Shown: piece by piece, positions 56,468 to 64,000 of the stretch | Layout of the letters: each line of letters begins with the position of its first letter | Position numbering within the stretch: position 1 is the first letter of the stretch | Origin: Planococcus sp. 107-1 | GTDB taxonomy: Bacteria; Bacillota; Bacilli; Bacillales_A; Planococcaceae | Assembly: GCF_021513255.1 (NCBI RefSeq) | Contig: NZ_CP090977.1 | Span: 2,480,001 to 2,544,000 of the forward strand | Reading direction: 5' to 3' | DNA length: 64,000 nt | Notes under the pieces: model-generated | The model's database searches: none | What the model was told of the DNA's origin: nothing | The model's input: only the letters and a program-made list of their open reading frames with translations | Made by a program: the position numbers and the translations under genes

Positions 56468-57691
56468 TTATTTTGCCCAAGTCGCTTCAAGAACCCTAAA
56501 GATGTTGCCGCCCGCCACTTTTCTAATGTCTTCGCGGCTATAGCCTTTCTTAACTAACCAACGGATAATGTTCGGGAAGCATTCTGCAGGATTTTCCAGT
56601 CCTTCCACATATTCCACTCTTTCCATATTGGCCATTTGTGCACTTTTAATGGAAAGCTTTCCAGATAATAATTCATGTGTGCCTACGTGGTCGCCGAATA
56701 AGGTATCCGGTCCGAAAGCGACATGATCGATGCCGACAAGATTAGCGGTGTATTCAAAATGCTCCATGAACGATTCGATATTATGTCTTGGATGATTCTT
56801 CGTAATAGTAGAATGCGGAGCCGCCTCAATCGCGATGACGCCGCCTTTTTTCGCACATTCGATAATGACATCATCCGGCTTCATCCGTTTTGTATCCCAT
56901 AAGCCGCGTGCTCCGGCGTGGTTGATTGTCACCGGCTTTTCACTTGTTTCAATCGTATCCAGCGAAGTTTTATCGCCGGCATGCGAAACGTCAATCGTAA
57001 TGCCCAGTTTGTTCATCCGTTGAACTGCTTGCTTTCCGAATACTGTCAATCCTCCGTCGCTCGGCTCTCTCAAACCGGCGCCAAGTGCATTCGCTTCCGA
57101 ATAGACGATTCCCATTGTCCGAATGCCGAATCCGTATAAAATATCCAAGCGATCAAGTTCATTTTCAATCATCGTAGAAGATTCCAGCGCCCCGACAAAA
57201 GCGATTTTGCGTTCTTTTTTCGCCCGGTACAGATCTTCAATCCGTTCTGCTTTGATGATCATATCCTGATGGGCAATATCGCTGAAGCGGATGCCGATAT
57301 CATGGATGACATCGGACCATTTCCAGCCTGCTTGCGAAGTGACCATTGCCGTTCCATCCATAAAGTTTTCAAAAATAACATCGAGTCCGGACTGGCTCAA
57401 CGCTTCATAAGCTGTCCAATCGCGGCCTTGTCGGCGGAACTCGTAGAATTCCTGTAAATTCTCCGGCATGATAAATGTATGTTCATGCATCGACACCATG
57501 TAATCTTCTTCCATAATCGTACGGACTTGTTCTTCTTCGTCTTCCGATACCGGATAAACAAATTGAGGCACCCGATCATTTTCTTTCGACAGTTTATATT
57601 CTTTGTAGTCTGTGCCAGCTTCTAAGTATTGGAAAGATTTATAGCCATCGTAGATTTTCTTATTTAATTGGTTTTGGATTTTATTTGTCAT
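56468..57691 (-). CDS. Membrane dipeptidase-like enzyme (M19 family)
   Basis: 407 residues. MHEHTFIMP holds an H-x-H in place of the common H-x-D metal pair. FVGALESSTMIENELDRLDILYGFGIRTMGIVY, TVFGKQAVQRMNKLGITIDVSHAGDKT and PVTINHAGARGLWD (metal-ligand His) follow renal dipeptidase order. M19 enzymes hydrolyse dipeptides, some D-amino acid containing. It lies between dppF and the binding protein in the operon, so it probably cleaves the transported peptides. The active-site differences mean its exact specificity is open. Confidence 0.85.
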   Translation of the reverse strand: MTNKIQNQLNKKIYDGYKSFQYLEAGTDYKEYKLSKENDRVPQFVYPVSEDEEEQVRTIMEEDYMVSMHEHTFIMPENLQEFYEFRRQGRDWTAYEALSQSGLDVIFENFMDGTAMVTSQAGWKWSDVIHDIGIRFSDIAHQDMIIKAERIEDLYRAKKERKIAFVGALESSTMIENELDRLDILYGFGIRTMGIVYSEANALGAGLREPSDGGLTVFGKQAVQRMNKLGITIDVSHAGDKTSLDTIETSEKPVTINHAGARGLWDTKRMKPDDVIIECAKKGGVIAIEAAPHSTITKNHPRHNIESFMEHFEYTANLVGIDHVAFGPDTLFGDHVGTHELLSGKLSIKSAQMANMERVEYVEGLENPAECFPNIIRWLVKKGYSREDIRKVAGGNIFRVLEATWAK

Positions 57692-57741
57692 ATTTACACT
57701 CCTTCAAATTGGGTTTTCAGTTTCTGATAGGATTCGCTACA

Positions 57742-58820
57742 CTATTGAGTGACAGGTTGACGGCTTTGTTCTAAGGATGTGATTGCTTCTTTGAGAGTTT
57801 GGCCTTTTTCTAGGGGGTAGTGGCATGCAGCAAAATGGTTATCTCGAACTTCCGCGAGTTCCGGCCTTTCATTGGCACAGCGCTCTGTGGCTAGAGGACA
57901 TCTGGTTCTGAAATGGCAGCCGCTTGGGAGTTCGCCGGAGAAGGTACTTCTCCTTTTAAGACAATACGTTCTTTTTTCAATCGAGGATCTGCTTCTGGTA
58001 CGGTGGACAGCAAAGCTGCTGTATAGGGATGCGCCGGATAATCGAATATATTATCCGTTTCGGAAAGTTCGACAATCCTTCCTAAATACATGACCCCTAC
58101 ACGATCTGAGATGTGGCGGACGACATTCAATCCATGGGCGATGAACAGCATCGTCAAGCCCAATTCTTCTTTTAGTTTCATTAACAGGTTGATAACTTGC
58201 GATTGAACCGAAACGTCCAATGCGGAAACCGGCTCATCCGCTACTACAAATTCCGGATTTAATGCCAACGCACGGGCAATGCCGACGCGTTGCCGCTGGC
58301 CGCCAGAGAATTCATGGGGATAGCTGTGGTATCGGCTTGGATCTAATCCGACCAGTTCAATCATTTCTTTTACTTTCTTTTCTTTCTCTGCGCCTTTCGC
58401 AACGCCATGGATGTCGAACATCTCGCCAATAATTTCACCTACTGTAAATCGGGGATTCAGCGAACTGAATGGATCTTGATAAATGATCTGCATCTGCCTC
58501 CGCAGTTTTCGCATTTCGTGGCTCCGGTAGGCCAAAATGTCGTTTTCTTTAAAGAAAACTCTTCCTTCTGTCGGCTCTTGCAGCCTTAAGATATTTCGGC
58601 CAAGTGTGGATTTCCCGCATCCGGATTCTCCAACAAGCCCTAATGTTTCGCCTCTGTAAATTTCAAAGGAGACGCCATCGACTGCTTTGACAACTTTCTT
58701 ATTGCCTTTAAAGTAACCACCTCCTTTAATGGGGAAATATTTCTTCAAATTCTCGATTTTCAATAGCGGTTCACTTTGTTCAGTAGGAGAGTTCTTTAAC
58801 TCCTGATTCATCCATTCCAC
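57742..58820 (-). CDS. dppF: Peptide ABC transporter ATPase, DppF/OppF type (frameshifted at C-terminus)
   Basis: Restored length about 360 residues. [35 protein letters not shown], Walker [24 protein letters not shown]-type signature in [17 protein letters not shown] and Walker [17 protein letters not shown]. The open frame ends in [14 protein letters not shown]; adding one C near 57928 gives [20 protein letters not shown], the conserved oligopeptide-ATPase C-terminal motif, and a TAG stop at 57742. It overlaps the end of dppD by 41 bases, so the ATPases are co-translated. Confidence 0.9.
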
Positions 58821-59835
58821 CTCCTTTTATTTCGTTCTTCAAGGATTCATCTTGCAGCAGCCGGTCGACGTGCCAGCAAGCCACTTGGCGGTCGCCTCTT
58901 GCTTCAAGCGGCGGCATCTCGGCATGGCATTTTTCAGTGGCGTACGGACAACGCGGTGAAAACCGGCAGCCTTTAGGCACTTCATTCAACCTCGGGATTG
59001 AACCTTTAATGGAGTTGAGCGGCACTCCCCGCTGTCCGTCCATTCGCGGAACCGAATCCAGTAGCCCCTTCGAATACGGGTGCAAAGGCTGATCAAACAA
59101 GTCTTGAGTTTTTGAAATTTCCATGATCTTTCCGGCGTACATGATGATGATGCGGTCAGCCATTTCAGCGGCGACGCCAATATCATGGGTAATGAGCATG
59201 ATGGACATATTGCGGTCTCTTCTTAATGACCGAAGCAGCTCCAATATCTGCGCTTCGATTGTTACATCCAGCGCCGTTGTCGGCTCATCTGCAATAAGCA
59301 GTTCCGGCTCGGATGCCAGAGCAATCGCGATCATGACCCGCTGCCGCATACCGCCTGAAAGTTCATGCGGATATTGCTTCAAACGTGCTTGCGGATCTGA
59401 AATACCGACCATTCTCACCAGCTCTTCCGCTCTTCGGTAAGCCTCTTTTTTTCCAACTTTATGATGGAACAGAATGGCTTCGGTAATTTGCTTTCCTATC
59501 GTGAATACCGGATTCAACGCGGTCAACGGTTCCTGAAAGATCATGGAAATTTTGGATCCGCGTATTTTCCTCATTTCTTCATTGCTTTTTTGGGCAAGAT
59601 CTTCACCGTTGAACTTAATGGTGCCTTCTTTGATCGTGCCATTTTCAAATTCGACCAACCGCATGATGCTCATCGATGTTACGCTTTTTCCGCTTCCGGA
59701 TTCGCCGACGATACAAACCGTCTCTCCTCTGTTCAAATCAAAGGAAACGCCGTCGACCGCATGGACGAATCCTTCTTTTCCTTGATAGGCCGTAACTAAG
59801 TTATCGATTTCCAGAATTTTATCCATCAACTTCAC
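58780..59835 (-). CDS. dppD: Peptide ABC transporter ATPase, DppD/OppD type
   Basis: 351 residues. ILEIDNLVTAYQGKEGFVHAVDGVSFDL, Walker A GESGSGKSVTSMSIMRLVEFE, HELSGGMRQRVMIAIALASEPELLIADEPTTALDVTIEAQIL and SIPRLNEVPKGCRFSPRCPYATEKC at the C-terminus are complete and typical. The ATG lies 7 bases after the iclR stop. It forms a heterodimer with DppF. Unlike dppF, dppC and dppB, it shows no frame break. Confidence 0.95.
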   Translation of the reverse strand: MKLMDKILEIDNLVTAYQGKEGFVHAVDGVSFDLNRGETVCIVGESGSGKSVTSMSIMRLVEFENGTIKEGTIKFNGEDLAQKSNEEMRKIRGSKISMIFQEPLTALNPVFTIGKQITEAILFHHKVGKKEAYRRAEELVRMVGISDPQARLKQYPHELSGGMRQRVMIAIALASEPELLIADEPTTALDVTIEAQILELLRSLRRDRNMSIMLITHDIGVAAEMADRIIIMYAGKIMEISKTQDLFDQPLHPYSKGLLDSVPRMDGQRGVPLNSIKGSIPRLNEVPKGCRFSPRCPYATEKCHAEMPPLEARGDRQVACWHVDRLLQDESLKNEIKGGGMDESGVKELSY

Positions 59836-59842
59836 CTCTTTT

Positions 59843-60631
59843 TCATATGAACTTTTTGGTTAAATAATTTCTCCGGGAAGGAAAATTAACTTTGCTCAAA
59901 ATGGAATTCAGTTTTTCTACATTTTCAAGCAAAGCCGGCAGCTTCTCTTCTCCTTCTTGTTGAGAAAAGCGATATTTAGGGCCGGCGATGCTTAACGATC
60001 CTAGAATCTGATGTTTGCTGTCAAACAGCGGCACTGAACAAGCTGCAACATCATCGAAGGTTTCACCTTCACTGAAACACCATCCTTCCCGTTTTATGGT
60101 TTCCAGCCTTTCCATCAGTTTTTCTTTTGAAGGGATTTGTTTGGATTGGCTTTCAATTCCTTCATCAATAATTTTGTTTTGAAGCTCTTCCGGCAAATGC
60201 GCCAGAATAATTTTATGGGAAGCCCCGATATAGAGCGCGCTCCTTTTTCCAACAGATTCTGCGAAGCGCACCTTTTGCTCACTTTCAACAATCTTCACGA
60301 AAACGCCTTCCTCTTCATCCAGTACAGTCAGCACTACACTTTCGCCAGTTTTTACTGCTATTTCTTTCATAATGGGCTGGATCATCGTAGATATATTCAA
60401 ATGCTCTTCCACGACATTATTCAATTCGATGAATTTAATTCCCAACTCATATTTTTTGGTTTCCGGGTTGCAATACAGATAGCCTTTATCTTCAAACGTC
60501 GTTAAGATCCGATGAACGATTGTATGATTCATATCCAAATTCCGTGCTAATTCTCGCAGCCCCCACGTAGGAGTTTCCACTGTAAAAACATCTAGAATGC
60601 TAAGTGCTTTATCGACTGTCTTAGAACTCAT
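59843..60631 (-). CDS. IclR-family transcriptional regulator (peptide operon)
   Basis: 262 residues. MSSKTVDKALSILDVFTVETPTWGLRELARNLDMNHTIVHRILTTFEDKGYL is the winged-helix part; the ligand domain includes IAVKTGESVVLTVLDEEEGVFVKIVESEQ, IGASHKIILAHLPEELQ, REGWCFSEGETFDDVAACSVPLF and GSLSIAGPKYRF. The ATG at 60631 follows AGGGGAAAAA. It heads the whole operon (iclR-dppDF-M19-SBP-dppBC-S33-MDR-M28), and the palindrome just upstream suggests autoregulation. Confidence 0.9.
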   Translation of the reverse strand: MSSKTVDKALSILDVFTVETPTWGLRELARNLDMNHTIVHRILTTFEDKGYLYCNPETKKYELGIKFIELNNVVEEHLNISTMIQPIMKEIAVKTGESVVLTVLDEEEGVFVKIVESEQKVRFAESVGKRSALYIGASHKIILAHLPEELQNKIIDEGIESQSKQIPSKEKLMERLETIKREGWCFSEGETFDDVAACSVPLFDSKHQILGSLSIAGPKYRFSQQEGEEKLPALLENVEKLNSILSKVNFPSRRNYLTKKFI

Positions 60632-60648
60632 TTTTTCCCCTGCCTTCC

Positions 60649-60669
60649 GTGGTTCGATAATCGAACCAC
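60649..60669. promoter_or_regulatory. Palindromic operator upstream of the peptide operon
   Basis: A perfect palindrome of 21 bases: arm GTGGTTCGAT, centre A, arm ATCGAACCAC. It lies 18 bases upstream of the iclR start and has no relation to the GTTCC-N7-GGAAC operators of the galactonate regulon, as expected for a different IclR protein. Confidence 0.75.
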
Positions 60670-60895
60670 TGATTCGAATAATAACTCTTTTTAATAAATT
60701 ACCACTATTTCTGAAATAATCAATAGCTTTTCGCAAATTAGTTAGACTATTTTGATTTTTTATTTAAATCGTATAAAAACTCATTCATATTTATAAAAAT
60801 TAGTAAAATTCTTCAAATAAAAAGCGCTGGCTTATTTCTATGCATAAATGGGTACAGTGTTTTATAACTAAAACTTTTTCAAAGGAGAGTGGAAA

Positions 60896-61294
60896 ATGAA
60901 TCATGTGATTGCGTTCTTCATTAAATTCGTGATGATTACTGCTGTTTTACTGATCGTATTGACGTGGATCTTCGATGTATCCTTTGTCGACACCTTGATT
61001 ATCAGTTTGGGATTGACCGCGATTGCCTACTTGATGGGCGATTTGCTGATTTTCCTAAATGCCGGCAAAGCGGATGACCAGTCGACGCGCAATACGATTG
61101 CGACCGTCTGTGATTTTGTTCTAGCCTTTCTCGTGATCTGGTACGTTGGCCAATTAATCAGCGGCACGATGGCCGAAATGGTGACACCTGCTCTCGTTTC
61201 GGCACTGGTGCTTGCTGCCGGAGAATGGTTCTTCCATATTTATATGGACCGCGGCGTGATGCCTTGGTACAACAACTACAAAGCTGCAAAATAA
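60896..61294 (+). CDS. YndM-like four-helix membrane protein (DUF2512)
   Basis: 132 residues. HVIAFFIKFVMITAVLLIVLTWIF, FVDTLIISLGLTAIAYLMGDLLIF, a charged loop with DDQSTRNTIATVCDF, and LAFLVIWYVGQLISG with a WFFHIYMDRGVMPWY end match the small YndM/DUF2512 family of Bacillales. The ATG follows AAAGGAGAG. It is monocistronic and followed by a terminator. Function unknown. Confidence 0.85.
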   Translation: MNHVIAFFIKFVMITAVLLIVLTWIFDVSFVDTLIISLGLTAIAYLMGDLLIFLNAGKADDQSTRNTIATVCDFVLAFLVIWYVGQLISGTMAEMVTPALVSALVLAAGEWFFHIYMDRGVMPWYNNYKAAK

Positions 61295-61297
61295 AAA

Positions 61298-61346
61298 ATG
61301 CACCTGTTTTTTGCCTGTGAGTGGCAGAAACGGGTGCGTTTTTCTT
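61298..61346 (+). terminator. Terminator after the yndM-like gene
   Basis: TGCACCTGTTT and AAACGGGTGCG form an imperfect stem with a long loop, followed by TTTTTCTTT on the plus strand. The reverse strand tail is less T-rich, but it may also serve the convergent Ig-like gene. Confidence 0.75.
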
Positions 61347-61349
61347 TAA

Positions 61350-62687
61350 TTATTTTTTAGTAAATACAACTTTATTCAAACCGCCGATATATATGCGATC
61401 ATTATTCTTTAAAGTAGTGGTTACACTGGAAACCTCGTAATAATCCGGCTTGTTCGCTAAAATTTCGTTAACCAGCAAATAGTCTCCGCGATACATAATT
61501 AGATTGCCGGAGCCTTTCGGTGTAGTGATACGATAATTCCCAGCTGCAATATCTTTGCCAACTGTCCAGTAACCGGCATGTAAAATATTTGTTTTCACAT
61601 TGAAAACTTGCGTGAAAGTGACATTATTTAATCCCATTATTTTGATGCTGTCACCGGATTTGATATCCGTTGTGACGGCAGTAACCCCGAAGCCATCGTC
61701 TTCACTTGAAAGAATCTCATTGATGAAACGGTCATAATCATTTTCAGCGATGATTAAATTTCCGGAACCTGAAGTTGTTGTGATTTTATAACGTCCTGGC
61801 GTTAAATCTTTTCCTGCCTTCCAATTACCGGCACTTAAAGTTTTGACATTCGGTACAGTAATCGTTGTAATCGCTGTTTTTCCATTTGAAGTTGTGACCG
61901 TAATCTTGGCAGTTCCGCTTCCTACTGCCGTAACTTTGCCCTTGCTGTCCACTTTTGCGACTTTTGCATTGGAAGTCCGCCAGTTAACATTTTTATTCGT
62001 TGTTGAACTCGGGCTAACCGTGGCCGTTAAATTTAGCGTTTTCCCTTTCGCTAATGTTGCGGACGTCTTGCTTACTTTTACTGATGTTGCTAAAACCGGC
62101 GCTTTTACTGTGACTTTAGCAGTTGCCACTTTTGCTCCTTTAACAGTTGCCGTTATGTTGACGGTGCCAGTGGCTTTTGCAGCTACCTTTCCATTTTTAT
62201 CAACTGTCGCAATCTTATAGTTTGACGTCTTCCAAGTCACACCTTTGTCGGTACTGTCGATTGGCGAAACGGTTGCTTTGATTGAAGCCGTTTGCCCTTT
62301 AACAATAGTCAGGCTGGTCTTGTCCAGTTTCACTATTTTATCCGAGACTTTCACTTCAATCTTTTTCTCGACTTTCGGATTTCCTTTTGCCGATGCTGTG
62401 ACAGTGGCTGTGCCATTTTTAAGCGCTTTTACAGCTCCTTTTGCATCCACTGAAGCTACTTTCGGATTTGAACTTTTCCACAAAACCGTTTTATCCATTG
62501 AATCTGCAGGTGCTACAACCGCTGATAATATCACGGTCTGCTTGCTTGTAATCTGCAAGGAAGATTTGTTCACTTCGATCTTCTGAGGTAAAATCGCTTC
62601 TCCTTCCGCCTTCGCAAATTGCACAAACGGAATCGATACCATAAATAAAAGCAACACTAAAATTTTCATCCATTGCCCTTTGAACAT
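61350..62687 (-). CDS. Secreted Ig-like (BIG2) repeat protein with C-terminal tandem domains
   Basis: 445 residues. A signal peptide (ILVLLLFMVSIPFVQFAKA, cut likely after A-K-A at about 27) is followed by three bacterial Ig-like group 2 domains (about residues 35-110, 113-190 and 195-275), each with W-x-S-S/T-N-x-K-V/I-A-x-V-D. Then come two about 75-residue tandem repeats (about residues 283-358 and 366-442), each with G-x-W-x-x-G-K-D-x-x-x-G-x-Y-x-I-T-T and L-N-x-V-x-F-T. No LPxTG or membrane anchor is seen, so it is probably secreted or held non-covalently. The substrate or role of the C-terminal repeats is unknown. Confidence 0.85.
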   Translation of the reverse strand: MFKGQWMKILVLLLFMVSIPFVQFAKAEGEAILPQKIEVNKSSLQITSKQTVILSAVVAPADSMDKTVLWKSSNPKVASVDAKGAVKALKNGTATVTASAKGNPKVEKKIEVKVSDKIVKLDKTSLTIVKGQTASIKATVSPIDSTDKGVTWKTSNYKIATVDKNGKVAAKATGTVNITATVKGAKVATAKVTVKAPVLATSVKVSKTSATLAKGKTLNLTATVSPSSTTNKNVNWRTSNAKVAKVDSKGKVTAVGSGTAKITVTTSNGKTAITTITVPNVKTLSAGNWKAGKDLTPGRYKITTTSGSGNLIIAENDYDRFINEILSSEDDGFGVTAVTTDIKSGDSIKIMGLNNVTFTQVFNVKTNILHAGYWTVGKDIAAGNYRITTPKGSGNLIMYRGDYLLVNEILANKPDYYEVSSVTTTLKNNDRIYIGGLNKVVFTKK

Positions 62688-63010
62688 TAGCTCTCCCTCT
62701 TTCTAAATAGATTTTTTCTCATATCTCTTTTTTTGAAATTAACGCTTTTTGATTATACTATATCCCCCGAATTCTACTTGATTATTTTTGCCTATTTATT
62801 GTTACTTTCTTACATTAATGAACACAGTACTACTTGTTATTTATTAAAATTTCAAATCACCTTCTACTATTTAATGGTTTTCTTAATAAAAAGATTTTCT
62901 GCTATTAATATTTCGTGAGTCAAAGTAAATGCGTTTTAAAGGATTATTATTTACACTAAAAGGGTATCAAATAAAGCGCTTGAATTTATTTTGAAAAGGG
63001 GTAATGGATA
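62688..63010. other. Gap between divergent genes
   Basis: 323 AT-rich bases between the Ig-like gene and the aldo/keto reductase. A short Leu/Tyr-rich open frame on the plus strand (about 62733-62918) has no ribosome site and is not called. GGGTAT at 62965 could be part of a sigma-B promoter, but no GTTTAA lies at the right distance. Confidence 0.5.
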
Positions 63011-63835
63011 ATGGATTACGTAACGTTAAACAACGGTTTGAAAATGCCGCAGCTTGGCTTCGGTGTGTGGCAGGTTCCTGACGACGAAGCAACCGCAGCA
63101 GTAGCAAATGCATTAAAAGCAGGTTACCGCTCGATCGATACAGCAATGATTTACCAAAACGAAAAAGGTGTCGGCAAAGCGATCAAAGATGCTGGCCTTC
63201 CGCGTGAAGAATTGTTCATCACGACAAAAGTCTGGAACAGCGACCAAGGTTACGAAAATACTTTGCGTGCGTTTGATGAAAGTTTGGAACGTTTAGGATT
63301 GGATTATGTGGATTTGTATTTGATCCATTGGCCGACTCCGCAATTTGATGACTACGTGGATACATACAAAGCTTTGGAAAAGCTGTACCACGACGGACGC
63401 GTGAAAGCGATCGGTGTCTGCAACTTTGAAATCGAACATTTGGAGCGCTTGCTTGCTGAATGTGAAGTGACGCCAGTGTTGAACCAAGTGGAATGCCATC
63501 CGTACTTGGCTCAAACAGAATTGAAAGAGTTCTGTGCAAAACACGATATTTTTGTAGAAGCGTGGAGCCCGCTTGACCAAGGCGGCGAAGTGCTGCAAGA
63601 CGAAACCGTCAAGAAAATTGCAGAAGCTCACCAAAAATCGCCTGCACAAATCGTATTGCGCTGGCACTTACAGAACCAAACAATCGTCATTCCAAAATCT
63701 GTGACACCTTCACGCATCGAAGAAAACTTCCAAGTCTTTGATTTTGAATTGTCTTCTGATGAAATGGAACAGATCCATGCGTTGAATAAAAACCGCCGCA
63801 AAGGTTCTCATCCAAACGAAATGAACGTACGTTAA
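63011..63835 (+). CDS. Aldo/keto reductase, YvgN-like
   Basis: 274 residues, complete. LNNGLKMPQLGFGVWQVPDDE, YRSIDTAMIYQNEKGVGKAI (catalytic D and Y), TTKVWNSDQGYENTLRAFDESL (K), LIHWPTPQFDD (H), GVCNFEIEHLERLL and PKSVTPSRIEENFQVFDFEL (NADPH loop) match Bacillus glyoxal/methylglyoxal reductase types. The ATG follows AAAAGGGGTAATGGATA. It is similar to the frameshifted reductase at 33 kb, so the strain carries at least two close paralogs here. Likely reduces reactive aldehydes. Confidence 0.93.
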   Translation: MDYVTLNNGLKMPQLGFGVWQVPDDEATAAVANALKAGYRSIDTAMIYQNEKGVGKAIKDAGLPREELFITTKVWNSDQGYENTLRAFDESLERLGLDYVDLYLIHWPTPQFDDYVDTYKALEKLYHDGRVKAIGVCNFEIEHLERLLAECEVTPVLNQVECHPYLAQTELKEFCAKHDIFVEAWSPLDQGGEVLQDETVKKIAEAHQKSPAQIVLRWHLQNQTIVIPKSVTPSRIEENFQVFDFELSSDEMEQIHALNKNRRKGSHPNEMNVR

Positions 63836-63841
63836 TATGAA

Positions 63842-63889
63842 ACAGCCGCTAGTGGAATCATTCTCCACTAGCGGCTGTTTTTGTTTTTT
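63842..63889. terminator. Bidirectional terminator after the aldo/keto reductase
   Basis: A perfect 14-bp stem, ACAGCCGCTAGTGG and its complement, with a 9-base loop. TTTTTGTTTTTT follows on the plus strand. It lies between the reductase and the convergent amidase gene. Confidence 0.92.
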
Positions 63890-64000
63890 ATTCGAATATC
63901 GGCGCTTGGCGCTTTTTCGTTGCCTGCTCATAGGAATAGGCAAGTTCAATCAATCTCGGTTCGCTGTACGCTTTCGCTGAGAACGTCACGCCAACCGGCA
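63888..64000 (-). CDS. Amidase, C-terminal fragment (cut by window edge)
   Basis: The last 37 residues of a protein: PVGVTFSAKAYSEPRLIELA and YSYEQATKKRQAPIFE. The V-T-F-S-x-K-A-Y-S-E-P-x-L-I-x-L-A-Y-x-Y-E-Q-A-T pattern is the usual C-terminus of amidase-signature proteins in Bacillales. The catalytic part lies outside the window. The stop at 63888 lies just inside the bidirectional terminator. Confidence 0.75.
   Translation of the reverse strand, partial: PVGVTFSAKAYSEPRLIELAYSYEQATKKRQAPIFE

Noticed and set aside
62733..62918. Small 61-residue hydrophobic open frame
   Set aside because: AT-rich composition alone can explain it. It has no ribosome site and lies in a promoter gap.
62960..62975. 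Sigma-B promoter for the aldo/keto reductase
   Set aside because: GGGTAT is present, but GTTTAA is not found 12-15 bases upstream.
1..64000. CRISPR array, prophage, insertion sequence or tRNA gene
   Set aside because: No regularly spaced repeats, transposase or integrase motifs, or tRNA-like cloverleaf were noticed on either strand.

Overview
The window looks like a chromosome segment of a low-to-mid GC Firmicute of the Bacillales, most likely a Planococcaceae-type Bacillus relative. I infer this from the strong GGAGG-type ribosome sites, sigma-A promoters, cre-like boxes, a VmlR-like ABC-F protein with a B. subtilis-style attenuator, YveK/CpsD and TuaH-like proteins, and a YndM-like protein. 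No tRNA, rRNA, CRISPR array or insertion sequence was seen.

1-24.8 kb is a surface polysaccharide (capsule/EPS) locus, almost all on the minus strand. In transcription order it holds two GalE-type epimerases, a TuaH-like glycosyltransferase, a YveK/CpsD chain-length and tyrosine-kinase pair, a membrane-anchored beta-helix protein with a divergent DegT-fold protein, then a GT2, flippase, DegT aminotransferase, rfbA and rfbB operon ending in a large novel multidomain protein and a second flippase. GDP-fucose genes (fcl, gmd), a GT2, a Wzy-like polymerase and two more glycosyltransferases follow. The sugars implied are UDP-Gal or UDP-GalNAc, a dTDP-amino-dideoxyhexose and GDP-L-fucose.

Six related FemAB/FemX-like transferases lie at 16.1, 25.5, 26.6, 27.8, 29.5 and 43.9 kb, interleaved with the polysaccharide locus, a VanZ gene and small genes. 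This array and its AT-rich upstream motifs are the most unusual part of the window.

31.5-43.4 kb holds a PatB/MalY-type PLP enzyme and then a sugar-acid regulon: galactonate dehydratase, KDGal kinase, KDPGal aldolase, a tripartite TctABC transporter, two dehydrogenase/reductase genes, two TIM-barrel epimerases and an IclR regulator. Its two promoters carry matching palindromic operators and cre-like boxes.

43.5-49 kb holds a small lysine-rich protein, the sixth FemAB-like gene, vmlR with a leader peptide and attenuator, and a divergent DrrAB-type exporter with a LexA-like box. 49-60.7 kb is one long minus-strand operon for peptide uptake and breakdown, led by an IclR gene with a near-perfect palindromic operator. 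The right end holds a YndM-like protein, a secreted Ig-like protein, an aldo/keto reductase and the 3' end of an amidase.

About a dozen otherwise conserved genes between 23.7 and 58 kb are broken by one- or two-base indels that restore the family sequence when corrected. This points to uncorrected sequencing errors more than to decay. I give the reconstructed gene spans.
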